From positions 43,728,817-43,792,816 of the forward strand of contig CANTUZ010000008.1 in NCBI GenBank assembly GCA_947846985.1: 64,000 nt of DNA, in the 5' to 3' direction. The notes under the pieces are model-generated. The model saw only the letters and a program-made list of their open reading frames with translations. It made no database searches and was not told where the DNA came from. Position numbers and translations under genes: made by a program. This DNA is from Fratercula arctica. Taxonomy: Eukaryota; Chordata; Aves; Charadriiformes; Alcidae. Below, in pieces: positions 50,807-61,365 of this stretch (position 1 is the stretch's first letter; each line of letters starts with the position of its first letter).

Positions 50807-52100
50807 GATGATGCAGCAGAGGAGCAGGTGAGTGGGGGATGTGGGGGTTACGTGGAGTTTCCCCCAAAAGAGGCAGGTCACAGTCCCAAAATTTATGCAA
50901 ATTTGGGGTGGTGGTGGTTAAAAAATGTTAAAACCTGTAACCATGGGCATGAGTCATTGAAATAGAGAACAACGTCTCATTTTTATATCTGTTGAAAAAT
51001 AGTATTCATTTATGTATATAAAAGGAGTTTAAAATAAAAACCTGTATCTCCAAGGATTCTGTGATTCTATATGATGTAAAGGAGTTTAGACGATGAAATG
51101 ATTTTTAAAAGAGATATTTATAAAGAGTTATTCAAGTGTCAAAATATGTCTAAACAGATAGCTAGCCTAATTAGATGTTCCATATAATAAGTGTTAATAT
51201 AGAAGTCTAAATATAGAAGTTCTAACTCTTAATGGATATTCTATATAAGTGTAAATAGATAATATGTATTCTCTGAGTGTATATATATGTGTATATAGAT
51301 ACAGCAGTGTAAATGTCTATGCTATATGATGTTTCTAAAATGGAAAGAAAGCCTGTTTACAGAAAGGATTTAGAAACTCGCCCTCCCCTCTCATCTCTCT
51401 TGAAGATGTCAAAGCGCTTTCCAAAGCCGCCCCTTTCCCCTTCTCCTTTTCCCATCCCGATTTGGGGCCGATTCTCCCACAGCGGGGACTTTCCCCCGTG
51501 GGGCCGTGCACCCTGAGCAGGAGCTGCCACCATGGCACAAAAATACCCCACACCCCCTGATTCTGGGTCTGCGCTGGGTGAACCCCCCCTAATTTTGGGG
51601 GAAGAATATCCCAATTTGGGGCTCCAGGGAAAGTTAAATCCACTTGGATTTCAGCAGCTGGAAAGGAGGAAAAGAAAACCCCGTTTTCATGCAGGAAAGC
51701 AAAAATCACCAATTTTTATGTGGTGGATAAGGCGTTACTTCCGCCTCCCTCCCTGGTCCCTGGTGGACTTGCTGCTGTCACCTCCCCCCCCGGCCTTGGT
51801 GCCCCGTGCAGAGCGATGCATCGTCCCTGGGGCTCATTCCGGGGGGAAAACCCCAGTTCCGCAGATTTTTGGTGAGGAGGCGCTGGCTGTCGCTGCCTGG
51901 GCTGCGAGTGTGGACAGGGCAGAGAGATGGGAGCCTCGCACCGGGGAAGTGGCTACGGTCCCCGGCTGGACTAACTGGCCTGAGAGCCGTCACTGCTCAT
52001 CACCCTGATGAGCGCTGAGAGCGGGATAATTAAGGGGGTGGTGCCTGCAGGTGGGGAGCCGCGCCTGCGCTGTGGCCACGCCTCCTGCTCGTCACGACCA
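50807..52100 (+). repeat. Segmental repeat P, copy 1
   Basis: Shares an ordered series of matches with 62201-63130. They begin with GATGATGCAGCAGAGGAGCA followed by a GTGAGT donor-like site (here at 50828), continue with a GGTCACAG stretch, an AAATAGAGAACA stretch, AAAATAAAAACCT, a CR1-like tail (AAGGATTCTGTGATTCTAT), an AT-rich tract, and a GC-rich part around 51780-52070 (CCCCGTGCAGAGCGATGCA). Copy 1 has an additional GC-rich block at about 51345-51650 absent from copy 2. It is not a family I know. Confidence 0.8.
51340..51730 (+). other. GC-rich block with a 158-codon frame in strong Kozak context
   Basis: An ATG at 51532 in the optimal context GCCACCATGG opens a frame to 52008. The deduced peptide is Pro/Arg/Trp-rich, has no recognisable domain and no signal peptide, and its second half coincides with repeat P. 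The upstream part has no counterpart in the other copy of the repeat. I do not claim it is a gene; it is listed because the start context is unusually good. Confidence 0.25.
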
Positions 52101-52345
52101 CGCCTCCCGCCCCCTCGGACCCACCTCCCGGCCTTCCCGTGGCCACCCTCCCTGCCCGTCTCGGCCACGCCTCCCATCTCGACCACGCCTCCTGCTCGTC
52201 TCGGTCCCCGTCCCAGCCCGCCATGCCCCCGCCCCGCCTGACCACGCCCCCGGCCCTCCCTGGCCACGCCTTTCGGCCATCCCTAGCCACGCCTCCTGAC
52301 CTCTCGGCCACGCCCCCGGCCCACCACAGCCACGCCTCCTGCCCT
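52065..52345. repeat. CCACGCC-rich degenerate tandem cluster
   Basis: About nine copies of CCACGCC (many as CCACGCCTCCTG) in 280 bp at irregular 15-45 bp spacing, within C/T-rich filler. The motif is a KLF/Sp-type binding core, so this could be a regulatory array or just a minisatellite in a CpG island. Copy 2 of the surrounding repeat has only one clear CCACGCC (63124), so the cluster expanded in this copy. Confidence 0.75.
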
Positions 52346-52459
52346 TCTCGGCCGCGCCCCACCGCGCGCTCGCTTCTGCCGCCCCACCCCCTCGGCCCAA
52401 GCGCGGTACCGCAGCGCCAGCCCGCACGGGCGGTTGCCGGGCGCCATCCCTGGCGATGG

Positions 52460-52620
52460 GGGAAGGCCAAAAAAAAATCCCAATTTCGGGCTCCCGCGAA
52501 AGGCAAATCCACCTCGATTTGCGCAGCCGGAAAGCAAAGAATCCCCCGTTCTCATGGCCAAAAGCAAGGCCGACAAATTTTATGCTATGGAAAAGCGCTG
52601 AAAGCCCCCCAAATCGAAAA
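52460..52620 (+). repeat. Third copy of an internal motif of repeat P
   Basis: Contains AATCCCAATTTCGGGCTCCC, then AAATCCACCTCGATTTGCGC and a following AGCCGGAAAG, matching 51605-51720 (ATCCCAATTTGGGGCTCCAG, AAATCCACTTGGATTT, AGCTGGAAAG) and, in shorter form, about 62682-62745. The block of about 120 bp therefore occurs three times in the window. Confidence 0.65.
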
Positions 52621-52639
52621 ACGTGGGAAAGCGAAAAAA

Positions 52640-53090
52640 AAAAAAATTCTCGGCCCCGCCTCCCGCCCCGAGGTGCAGTACCGGCTGCTGCTCGCCGTGC
52701 GACAGCAGGGAGCGCAGCGGCGTGCGCTGTAGTGCGCATGCGCAGCTCCCCAGCTGCAGTATCGGACCGTGGACGCAAGGCGGCAGTGCGCGCAGTGACG
52801 CGCGCCCCCGTCGGGACGTCTTCAGAATGGCAACCGCTCCCGGGGGGATGGGCGGGAGGTTGGGCCAATCACAGCGCCGGCGCCGCGCTCCCATTGGTTG
52901 GATCACCTTCTCGTGCTTCCATTGGTCAGATCGACTCGCCGGGGTGGAGCGCGGTGGAGATTGACGGCGACGACAGGCCAATGGAACGGGGCTTCTCAAG
53001 GAGGGGGGCGGGCGGGGGGCGACGGCCAATGGGCGCGCGCCGTGGGCGGGCCGGGCCGCGGCGCTTCGGAAGTGGAGGGGGCCGGGGGAA
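52640..53090 (+). promoter_or_regulatory. Strong CpG-island promoter-like block
   Basis: Contains five CCAAT/ATTGG boxes: 52865-52869, 52892-52896 (reverse), 52921-52925 (reverse), 52978-52982 and 53026-53030. It also has GC boxes (53005-53020, GGGGGGCGGGCGGGGG type) and an ETS core CGGAAGTG at 53067-53074. A YY1-like AAAATGGCGGCC spans 53090-53100. That combination, with CCAAT boxes upstream and ETS plus YY1 at the start site, is typical of broadly active TATA-less promoters. Transcription to the right, starting near 53060-53090, is inferred. Confidence 0.65.
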
Positions 53091-53091
53091 A

Positions 53092-53941
53092 ATGGCGGCC
53101 GGCTCGAAAGCGGAGCGGAGCGGAGCAGAGCGGGGCGGCCCGGGCGGAAAGCGGGGCTCGGCGGGTAGGTGCTCGGTCGAGCCGGGCCCGTGTAGTCGCT
53201 GCGAGCACGTTGTGAGGTAGCTGGACCGCGTCAAGGTGAGCAGGGAGCGGCGGGGGGGGGCTGAGGGGGCCCTAATGGGTGATGGGGGGGGCCTGAGGGG
53301 GGGGCGTTGTCGGGTCGGGGTGGGTGGCTGACCGACCCGGCTCCCCGTGGGGTCCCTTCGACCTGGGGGGTTTGGGGTGCGGTGCCGGCGATGCCGGAGA
53401 AATAAAGCCCGGCAAGGCGGTAAGAAAGCGGTGCCCGGGCCGTGCTAGTGCCGCCCCGCAGGGACGTGGGGCCGAACGCCCCGCAGTTCCCTAGCGCTCC
53501 CCCAGAGTGCCCGTGGGGCCCTGAAAGTGCCGGGTTGTGGGGTGGCTGCGCTCCCTGAGCGTCGCCCAGGGGGACTGCAGAGCGGGTGAGGAAGCAGAGA
53601 AGGGCGGCTGGTTTGGGGCCGGACCCGGAGACCGGGTCTTCTCCTCCCGGGGCTGGCAAAGGGGCTCGTGTGGCTGGGTTTGGGGCTGAGAAAGAGAGGG
53701 AGTTGTGTGGCTTTGGGCTCAGGAACAGGGCTCGAGATGAAATCCACGCGAGGCCCCCTCTCTGCACGGAGGGTCCGTCCCGGCCCCGCTCCCAAGGGCA
53801 GAGGTGGTGTGGGGGTCCCCTGGCTCGTCACCGTTGGCTGAGTGTGACAAATAGGGTAATTTCTCTGCTGTTCTTTACCCAGGGTCACCTTCTGCAGCAC
53901 GGCAAGAAAATCATGCACGGCTGATTCTGGTTGCTGCTCAG
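53092..53941 (+). CDS. Candidate first two coding exons of an unidentified gene
   Basis: Candidate only. Exon 1 would start at the ATG of AAAATGGCGGCC (53092) and use the donor GTAGGT at 53165; exon 2 spans 53883-53941, with a good pyrimidine tract and acceptor (TTCTTTACCCAG) and donor GTAATA. Joined, they give an open 44-codon frame (Ala/Gly/Arg-rich start, ending ENHARLILVAAQ), phase 0 at the end. Alternatively, exon 1 ends at the better donor GTGAGC at 53236 and both exons are 5' UTR or lncRNA, because the frame from 53092 stops at TAG 53218-53220. I recognise no family. Later exons were not identified. Confidence 0.35.
53883..53941 (+). other. Well-formed candidate internal exon (59 bp)
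   Basis: Acceptor TCTCTGCTGTTCTTTACCCAG and donor CAGGTAATA bracket 59 bp. Its position about 650 bp after a strong promoter-like block fits a second exon. Coding status is uncertain. Confidence 0.45.
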
Positions 53942-56128
53942 GTAATAGCACGCGTGGGGCTGGGGGAGCGGGGAGACACATTTGCGAGTTCAGGGATGCT
54001 ACAGATCCTCCACGTCAAAGCCGCAGAAAAGGCAAATTTGCTGCCAGTGCAGAAAAGCTGACAAGGAGTTGTAGTGAACAGAGCATGCTTCCTGCCTGAG
54101 CAGGTCCCTTGGTAGTTAGGAATGGTTTCCTTTGGGGTCAAAGCCTGAACTTTCATCTAGGATAAATTAAGAGCTGCCTGTTACTTTTGTTAGGGTTAAG
54201 TGTTTCTCTTCTGTTTGCTCATAATGATTCCAGGGGCAAGTGTGAAGTAACCTTTTCTTTTCCTATGTATGACTGAATTTTTACTAGTCCGCAGTGTCAG
54301 TCTAGTTAATGTTTGAGCACCTAGATGCCAGTAGAAACATAATGAATGAAACGTGATGGAAACTGATGTGTCACTTGACTTTTATTCTTTTTTATTATGA
54401 TTATTTGATTCTGGAGGGCATGTTTTTCTGTGGCTCAGTCCACGTTGTTCCGTGGAGCCTTCAGTCTAGGACTTTAAGCAAAAAAAAATTGTTGTTCCAG
54501 AAAAGGACCGGTCCTTCCTAGGACTGAGGTGTAGATTCGGAGGGTCTCTTAAGTACACGGTCAGAATGAAAGCCAAACTTCACTGGATGTTGCTGCTGTT
54601 GGTCTTCCCTTTCACTAATGTTCCCACAGCTCCCTCGTGGGTGGGAACTCTGAATCATCATTATTTTTTTTCTAGTGGTTATGTTTAAAAGTTAATTAGT
54701 TTGCTCCCAAACATGCCAGTGAATAAAATTGAGTTGTGATTATTAAAACCAGGAAAATTACACCACTCTTAGAGATCCTGACTATTTCTGAACATGTATT
54801 CATCATGTGCAAATGTCCTCGGGATACAGATTGACTGTGCTGTGTGCCCTGACAAGAGGATATGCTGGGACAGGCATGTGCTCCAGCAGACAGGAAAGAT
54901 ACAAGGTCCTGGGGTTTTTGTCTGTTTGTTTGTTTTCTTTTGTGGGGGTGGGGTTGTGTGTGCTTTCAAAAACAGTGCACTGTTGACTGCAGATGGCAGA
55001 GCTCTTTCACTGCCTGACCTCTCCTTTTCTTTGTCACTCCTCTTTCATGGCTACAGCTTTCATTTGGATAATTTTAGAAGAGTGATTAAGCGACTTGCCT
55101 GTGTAAAAGTGCTGGCAATATCGGGAAAGTAAATACTTGAACCGGTAGCAAATAACTTGGCTACAAGTAGCATTTCTGAAGGAAGAACAACAGCAGCAGG
55201 AAGCAAATGTCAAGTTCCCCAAAAATTGTGTGTGTCCAACGCATCAAAGTTTAATTGCCAAATGTTGTTTGGCAGTACGTGCCACATAGCTGTTTTTGGT
55301 AAACGTAAACTTTCAGGAAATTCAGGGTTGTGTGTGGCAAAAGAAGTCCCTCTGTCTGTGTGTCCTGCTCCGTAAATATCCGGTGGCAGGGCTGTTGTTT
55401 CCCTGCTCTCAGTATGGCCATGGTAGTGCTGTGATATTTAGACCTAAGTGATGGGATTAGGAAGAGAAGGAGAATGCCTGTTTTATGTAAGGGCTGGGGA
55501 CACTGACCCTTTTCTCCGTCTGCTGCTTTCCTGTGTGCCAGATGAAGCTGTTTTATTTTTCTCCCTTGTTCCCAGTCTCTGAAGCTGCTGCTGCTGCTGT
55601 GGGTTTGCAGTTTGTGTCACTAGGTTTTTGTGGAGTTCTCACTGTGGATCACTTCTGATCTGGGTGTCAAGATGCGTTTTCAGTTTACAGCTTCAAAAAC
55701 CACATCCCCTGATATGGGTGCAGGTGGAGGTGACCTTGGGCATGCAGCCTGTGCTCATGGGGATGCTCCAGAGCTCCTCATCAAACCAGCTGGGTGTGCG
55801 CAGGCACCCGCAGGGTTGTGCTCTGGTCTGAGAACGTGCCGTGCTTTTGGTGTTCGGAGGTGGAAGAGAGTGTGTGCCTAGTAAACCCAAGGGCAGCCAA
55901 AAGCTGGGAGGGCCCCTGAGCAGGTTTGGTGACGATTTGACAAGATCTTGACTGTTGGGAGAAACGGCCTGGAAAAAATCACTGCTTTGTTGCAAGGAGA
56001 CTGTTTAGAAGGATGGGTGGGTTACCGTACCCTTTAACAAAAATATTCAGCTCAGGACATGTAGGGTGAGGAAACCCTGGCTCTGTGAAGGCTCAAGAAA
56101 ATGTACATAGGCGTGTATGTACACGTGT
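53942..56128. other. Probable intronic or intergenic DNA
   Basis: About 2.2 kb. It includes a short CTG run (about 55582-55599) and some GT-rich stretches but no recognised gene or repeat family. Confidence 0.5.
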
Positions 56129-57700
56129 GTATCTGGGAAAGCGACTCTAGCGCCACTAAAGCTGCCAGTGAGTCCAAAAAATGCAGGTTTGTCTAAAAAA
56201 GCAAAAGCTCCAGTGGCCTGCATCAACAATTGCGTCAGAGATGATGCCAAATGCTTTTTCCTCCGCTCGGCTGCAGTCTTTGCAACCCTCCACGAAAGAG
56301 GGATGCTTTAGAGTCCTACCCATCTTTATGCTAAAGGATTTTTTCTTCTCTCAGCAGAACGCCAACTGCCAGTGTTTCTCCACAGTCGCCCTTTCTTCTG
56401 CCACAGCATTACAGGACAGATGGAAAGCATCCGGAGTGAGTACAAGGTGCGTCTGTGATGTGCATCTGCTTTTTTCCTAAGGTGCTTGTAGTGTGGACTT
56501 TGAAGTTAACATGAAGGCTTGGTTGGCTCTCCTTTTATAGTTTTTGTATGAAATATTTTAAGAAAACACTAAAAATAATATAAGGTCTGTTCTGGAGCAT
56601 GTTACACCCATGCAAGGCTTACTTCCCTGCGTTTATTTTCTCTTCCTGAAAGCATAATCTTGTCTTTCTGTGTGCTTACTGTTAAGCCGTAAAAAAAATT
56701 GTGTACTAAAAGGAGGAAGAAACTGTTTGTAAGAGTTCAGATGTTCAGAAGAAGCAGACTCTGTATTCATGATAAAAGCTTTATGCTTTTTCAGTCAATA
56801 AGTCTTTAGGATATCTTATAGTAGGACTCAAGAAACCTTACTGAGATACTGGCATCTGTGCTAAAGGCGATCGAGGTCAAAAAAGAGACGTTTACGAACC
56901 GGGACAAAGCAGCATAGCTTCTGCTTGTTTTCCAGGCATTCCCACGAAGCATCAGCAGCCTCGTAACTAGTGATGGCGAGTCCTGATGTGATTTTGGTGA
57001 GTTGTTGCTTCCATCATGTCCTTTGTCTGTAACCTATGGACGTTTTGACATTGGTTGGAAGCTGATTTTCTGAAATGGAAACGTTTTTCGCTCAAAGCAG
57101 TTGCCTTTTAAGAAGTTCCCCTCAGAGCGGGTCCTCAGAGATGAAGCACTGGGCAGTAGAAGTCATGAGCAACGAGACTTTGCGCTCTGTTTGCACTGCT
57201 TGTCTGGCCTTTGGGTTCTCGGTTGCTACAGTCAAGATCTCATAAAACCGTGTTCCTCCACACATTGAGCACGGCCAAAAGCATTTGCCAGTCTGCCGCT
57301 GCTTTTTGGTATCCTGATGGACTGTGTCACCGGGGATTTGGTTTCCACACAACCCTCAAGAGTAAAACCATTTGGGAGGGATCTGTTATCTCACTGATTT
57401 TTATATGCTAAATGAAACTTTAAAAAAAAAAAAAAGCTAAAATTTTATAATTTACAAACTGACTCGCATTGTTTAAACTGCCACTGCCAGTAGCTGAGGC
57501 GTACATTTTATGAGGCGTGCATTTTATGAGGTGTACTGAAGCAGTTAGGTATTTGTTGTACTTGTTTAAAATGAGAGGCGAATGAATGTAACAGTTTATT
57601 TTCCCCTGATATTTTGACGGGGAGCTCTAAAGTTCTGCATTTATGCCTGGCTTTCAGTGGTGTGTTTTTTCCGGCAGCTCGGGGAGTTGCCTGAGAGCGG
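56129..57700 (+). repeat. Segmental repeat Q, copy A
   Basis: Begins GTATCTGGGAAAGCGACTCT and aligns by eye with copy B at 57971 onward. It includes the stretches GCCAAATGCTTTTTCCTCC, AGTGTGGACTTTGAAGTTAA, CATTTGCCAGTCTGCC and GAGAGGCGAATGAATGTAAC. Copy B lacks most of 56600-57260. A possible exon (56358-56435) with a pyrimidine tract, CAG acceptor and GTGAGT donor is shared with copy B. No transposon family recognised. Confidence 0.75.
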
Positions 57701-57970
57701 ACAGAAGGGAAAAATTATTCCCTGCGCAGAAACAATTTTTTTTTTTTTTTTTTGAGGTTGAATTCCCCAGGAAAGTGTGGAGCCCCAAGGTTTTTAGGGT
57801 GATGAAAGCGCTGCCAAGGGACAGCAAGGACAAGCCACAGCTTTGCCTCCTGGCACCTTTGGTGTGGGAGCAGTCGCTGGACGTTTGATGTTTTTGTCCC
57901 AGCCCTGGGAGAGTGAAATAAGGTGTTTTTGAGGATGAAGTCACCAGGAAAGCGACTTAAGTGCCCCAGG

Positions 57971-59460
57971 GTATCTGGGAAAGTGGCTCTAGTGCAACTA
58001 AATCTGCCAGTGAGTCAAAAAAGGCAGGGTTGTCTAAAAAATGCCAAGGTCTAGTGACCCGTATCGACGACTGTGCCAGAGATGGTGCCAAATGCTTTTT
58101 CCTCCATTCTGCTGTAGTCTTTGCAAACCTTCATGAAAGAAGGAAGCCTTAGATTCCTACCCAGCTTTGTGCTAAAAGTTTTTTTTTTTCCCTCTCTTGG
58201 CAGAATGTCAACTGCCAGTGTTTCTCTGTGGTCACCCTTTTGTTGTGCCGTGACAGTGCAGGACAGATGGAAAGGATCTGGAGTGCTCTGTGAGTACAAG
58301 GTGCGTCTGTGATGTTCATCTGCTTTTTTCCTAAGCTCCTTGTAGTGTGGACTTTGAAGTTAACACGAAGGCTTTGTTGGCTCTCCTTCTATAGTTTTTG
58401 TATGAAATATTTTCAGAAAACACTATAAATAATGTAAGGTCTGTTGTGGATTACGTTATACAGGCAAAACCATTTGCCAATCTGCCAGTCCTTTTTGGTA
58501 GCCTGATGAATTGCAGCACCGGGGACTTGATTTCCCCCCCGACCCTCAAAAGTAAAACCGTTTGGGGGGATCTCTTATCTTGCTGATTTTTCTATGCAAA
58601 AGTAAACTTAAAAAGAAAAGGTAACATTGTATAATTTACCTACTGACTTGCATTGTTTAAAGTGCAACTGCCCAACAGCTGTAGCATACAATTTGTGAGA
58701 CGCAGTGAAACGCTTCGGTGTCAGTTCTAAAGGTTTAAAAAGAGAGGCGACTGAATGTTACTGGGTTTTCACTGATATTATGACAGAGTGCTCTGAGATA
58801 CTTTATTTCTCTTTGGCTTTCAGTGGTGCATTTCCCTGGCAGCCCGGTAGCATCTCTCTTGGGCAGTGCCGCTGGCCAGATGTCCCTCCTCCTTGTGTAA
58901 CACCCAAAAAAACTTGCAGTCAAATTATAACTGTGTATTTTGGAGATGGGTAGTTTAATGGTATCAGTTCACAGCTGTGCAAGTTAAATTAGTGCCAGAG
59001 GAAAGTCAAATACTTTTAGAGTGTAAGTATTTTTAATGAGTGTATGTAAACATAGGCACAGCTTTTCAGCATGAAGTGGATGACTGAGCTTTGTTCTTTA
59101 TTGCTCCTTTTGCTCTTCAGGGTTTGACTCGTCCCTCTTGGCTGCATTGACCCAGCGAGCGAGGTGAGCGGCGGTAGCAGTGCGAGGGGTGTAGCTGCGG
59201 TGGTGGGTCCGTCAGCGTCGATTCTGGTTATGGCCCAGCCTGTTCCTGCCACCCTGCACGCAGGGTGATGGATCTCCCTGGGGCTGTGCTGGGAGGATGG
59301 GGCCAGGCATTTCCCAACGCCGACCAAAGGGTTTGCTGTTATGCTAAGAACATGTTCAAAATAGCATCGGTTAGTCTTAATCCTGACTTTAAGAGTTGAG
59401 CTGGCTCTGGCTTTTGAAGGCTGTGCTGTATTTGGAGCTGAGATGTTGCCCCAGAATCGG
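57971..59460 (+). repeat. Segmental repeat Q, copy B
   Basis: The second tandem copy, starting 1.84 kb after copy A. From 58722 on it also aligns with copy C (61366-61895) through TTTAAAAAGAGAGGCGACTG, TGGCTTTCAGTG, GCAGCCCGGTAGCATCTCTC, AAATTAGTGCCAGAGGAAAG and GGGCCAGGCATTTCCCAACG. It holds about 225 bp (59075-59299) missing from copy C, which contain a small exon-like stretch (59121-59163). Confidence 0.75.
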
Positions 59461-59461
59461 A

Positions 59462-61165
59462 GGACCTCTGGGACCCCCTGGAGCTTCCCTCCTCAGTACC
59501 CCCCACATCCTTCTGGGACCACTCCCCTACCCCCTGAGAGCCCCCCCAGAGGCACCCAGGACACCTGGGGCCTTCCTACACACTGTTCAGGACCTCCCTG
59601 AGCCCCTCTAGGACACCCCAGAGCCTTCTGGGAAGCTCCCCCCAGTACCCCCTACATCTCTAAGACCCTCCTGGGACCCCCCACACCCCCTGAGAGCCTC
59701 CTGGGACCCCTTATGTTCCCCCCAGGACTCCCTGGAGACTTTTGGGACACCTCTGAGCCCTCCAGAACCCCCTGGAGCCGCCTGGGACCCTCCTACACCC
59801 ACTCCAGGATCTCCTGGAGCCCACCAGGACACTCCAGAGCTCTCTGGGACCTACTGGGACCCCTCATGTTCCCCCAGGGCTCCCTAGAGCCTTCTGGGAT
59901 CCCCCTTGAGCCCCCTGGGGGCCCCCTGGGACCCTCCCACACACCCTGCAGGACCCTCCAGAGCCCCTTGGAGCCCCCCAGGACCCCCTTGGACCCCACC
60001 ACACCTCCTCTAGTATTCTCAGGAGCCCCCCAGAACCCCACCCCATGACCCCCCAGAGCCCCCTGGAGTGCCCCAGGACACCCCTGAGCCCTCTGGGACC
60101 TCCTGGAGCCCCCCTCAGTACCCTTCACATCCCCCTGGGACCCCTCACACCTCGTGAGAGCTGCCCTAGAGCCCTCTAGGATCCCCTGGGACCCTCACAC
60201 ACACACCACCCCCCCTGCCCCTGGATCCTCCAGGCCCCCCCCCAGGACACCCCAGAGCCCTCAGGGACCTACTGGAGTCCCTCTGGTAGCCCCCACATCC
60301 CTCTGGGACTCCCCAAGAGCCCTCCAGGACCTCCCAGAGCCCTCTGGGTCTCCTCATGTTCCCCCAGGGCTCCTTAGAGCCTCCTGGGACCCCCCACATT
60401 CCCCTTTGAGCCCCCTGGGACCCCCCCCACACCCCCTCTAAGATCTTCTGGAGCAGGTCCCAGGACACCCCAGTGTGCTCTGGGACCCCCTGGAATGCCC
60501 CCCTGGTATCCCCCATACCCCCTGGGACCCTACTGGGACCTCCCAGGACCCCTCATATTCCCACAGGAATACTCTGGAGCTCCATTGGACCCTCCCATAC
60601 CCCCTCCCAGAGCCCCCCAATATCCTCCACATCCTCCTGGGACCCTTCTGAGACCTCCCCCCGACCCCATGAGAGCCCTCTGGGATGCCTCATGCTCCCC
60701 CAGGGCTCCCTGGAGCTCCCCAGGACCCCCTGGGACCCTCCCAACCCCCACCTCAGGATCCTTCAGAGTCCTCTGGAGACCCCAGGACAGCCCAGAGCCC
60801 TCTGGGACCCCCTGATTTCCACACACCTTCCGCCCCCCCAGGCCCGGTACCCCTCACATCCCCCTGGAACTGTCCTTAGACCCCCCACGGCCCTCGAGGA
60901 CCACCTGGGACCCCTCATGCCCCCCCAGGACTCTCTGCACCCTTCTAGGACCCCCCACATTCCCCCAGGGACACCCTGCAGCTCCCTGGGACCCTCCTAC
61001 ACCCCTCCCAGGACTTCCCTGAGTCCCCTGGAGCCGCACAGGACACCCCAGAGCCCTCTGGGACCCACCGGAGGCCACCCTGGTACCCCTCACATCCCCC
61101 TGGGACCCCCCAGAGCCCCCCAGGACCCCCGTAACCCTCCCCTCCTCACCCCCCCAGGTAACACC
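59462..61165. repeat. Degenerate C/T-rich minisatellite (1.7 kb)
   Basis: About 1.7 kb of variations on CCCCTGGGACCCCCCAGAGC and CCAGGACACCCCAGAGCCCT, strongly strand-asymmetric (C-rich plus strand). Unit spacing is irregular, roughly 20-35 bp, so it is an old or heterogeneous array. It gives long stop-poor Pro/Gly/Ser frames on both strands, which are artefacts of composition. It sits between copies B and C of repeat Q. Confidence 0.9.
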
Positions 61166-61365
61166 AGCTCCTGCCAAATCCTTTTGGAGCGCTGGAGCCC
61201 ACCGGTGCATCTCGGCAAATGAGGGATGGGTGAGTGAGGAACCGAGCGGGGACCCCCAGGATGGCAGAGAGAAGGATAAAGGAGCTGCATAGCAGAGACA
61301 GACGGGGGGCTCTGACGGGATGAGAGAGGGGGGAAGGGAGATGTGCTACAACGTGATGTGGAGAT

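Noticed and set aside
59713..61222. Proline-rich collagen-like frames on both strands (up to 249 codons)
   Set aside because: They follow the C/T-rich minisatellite unit; Pro/Gly/Ser periodicity is a translation of the repeat, with no Gly-X-Y regularity, start context or splice structure.
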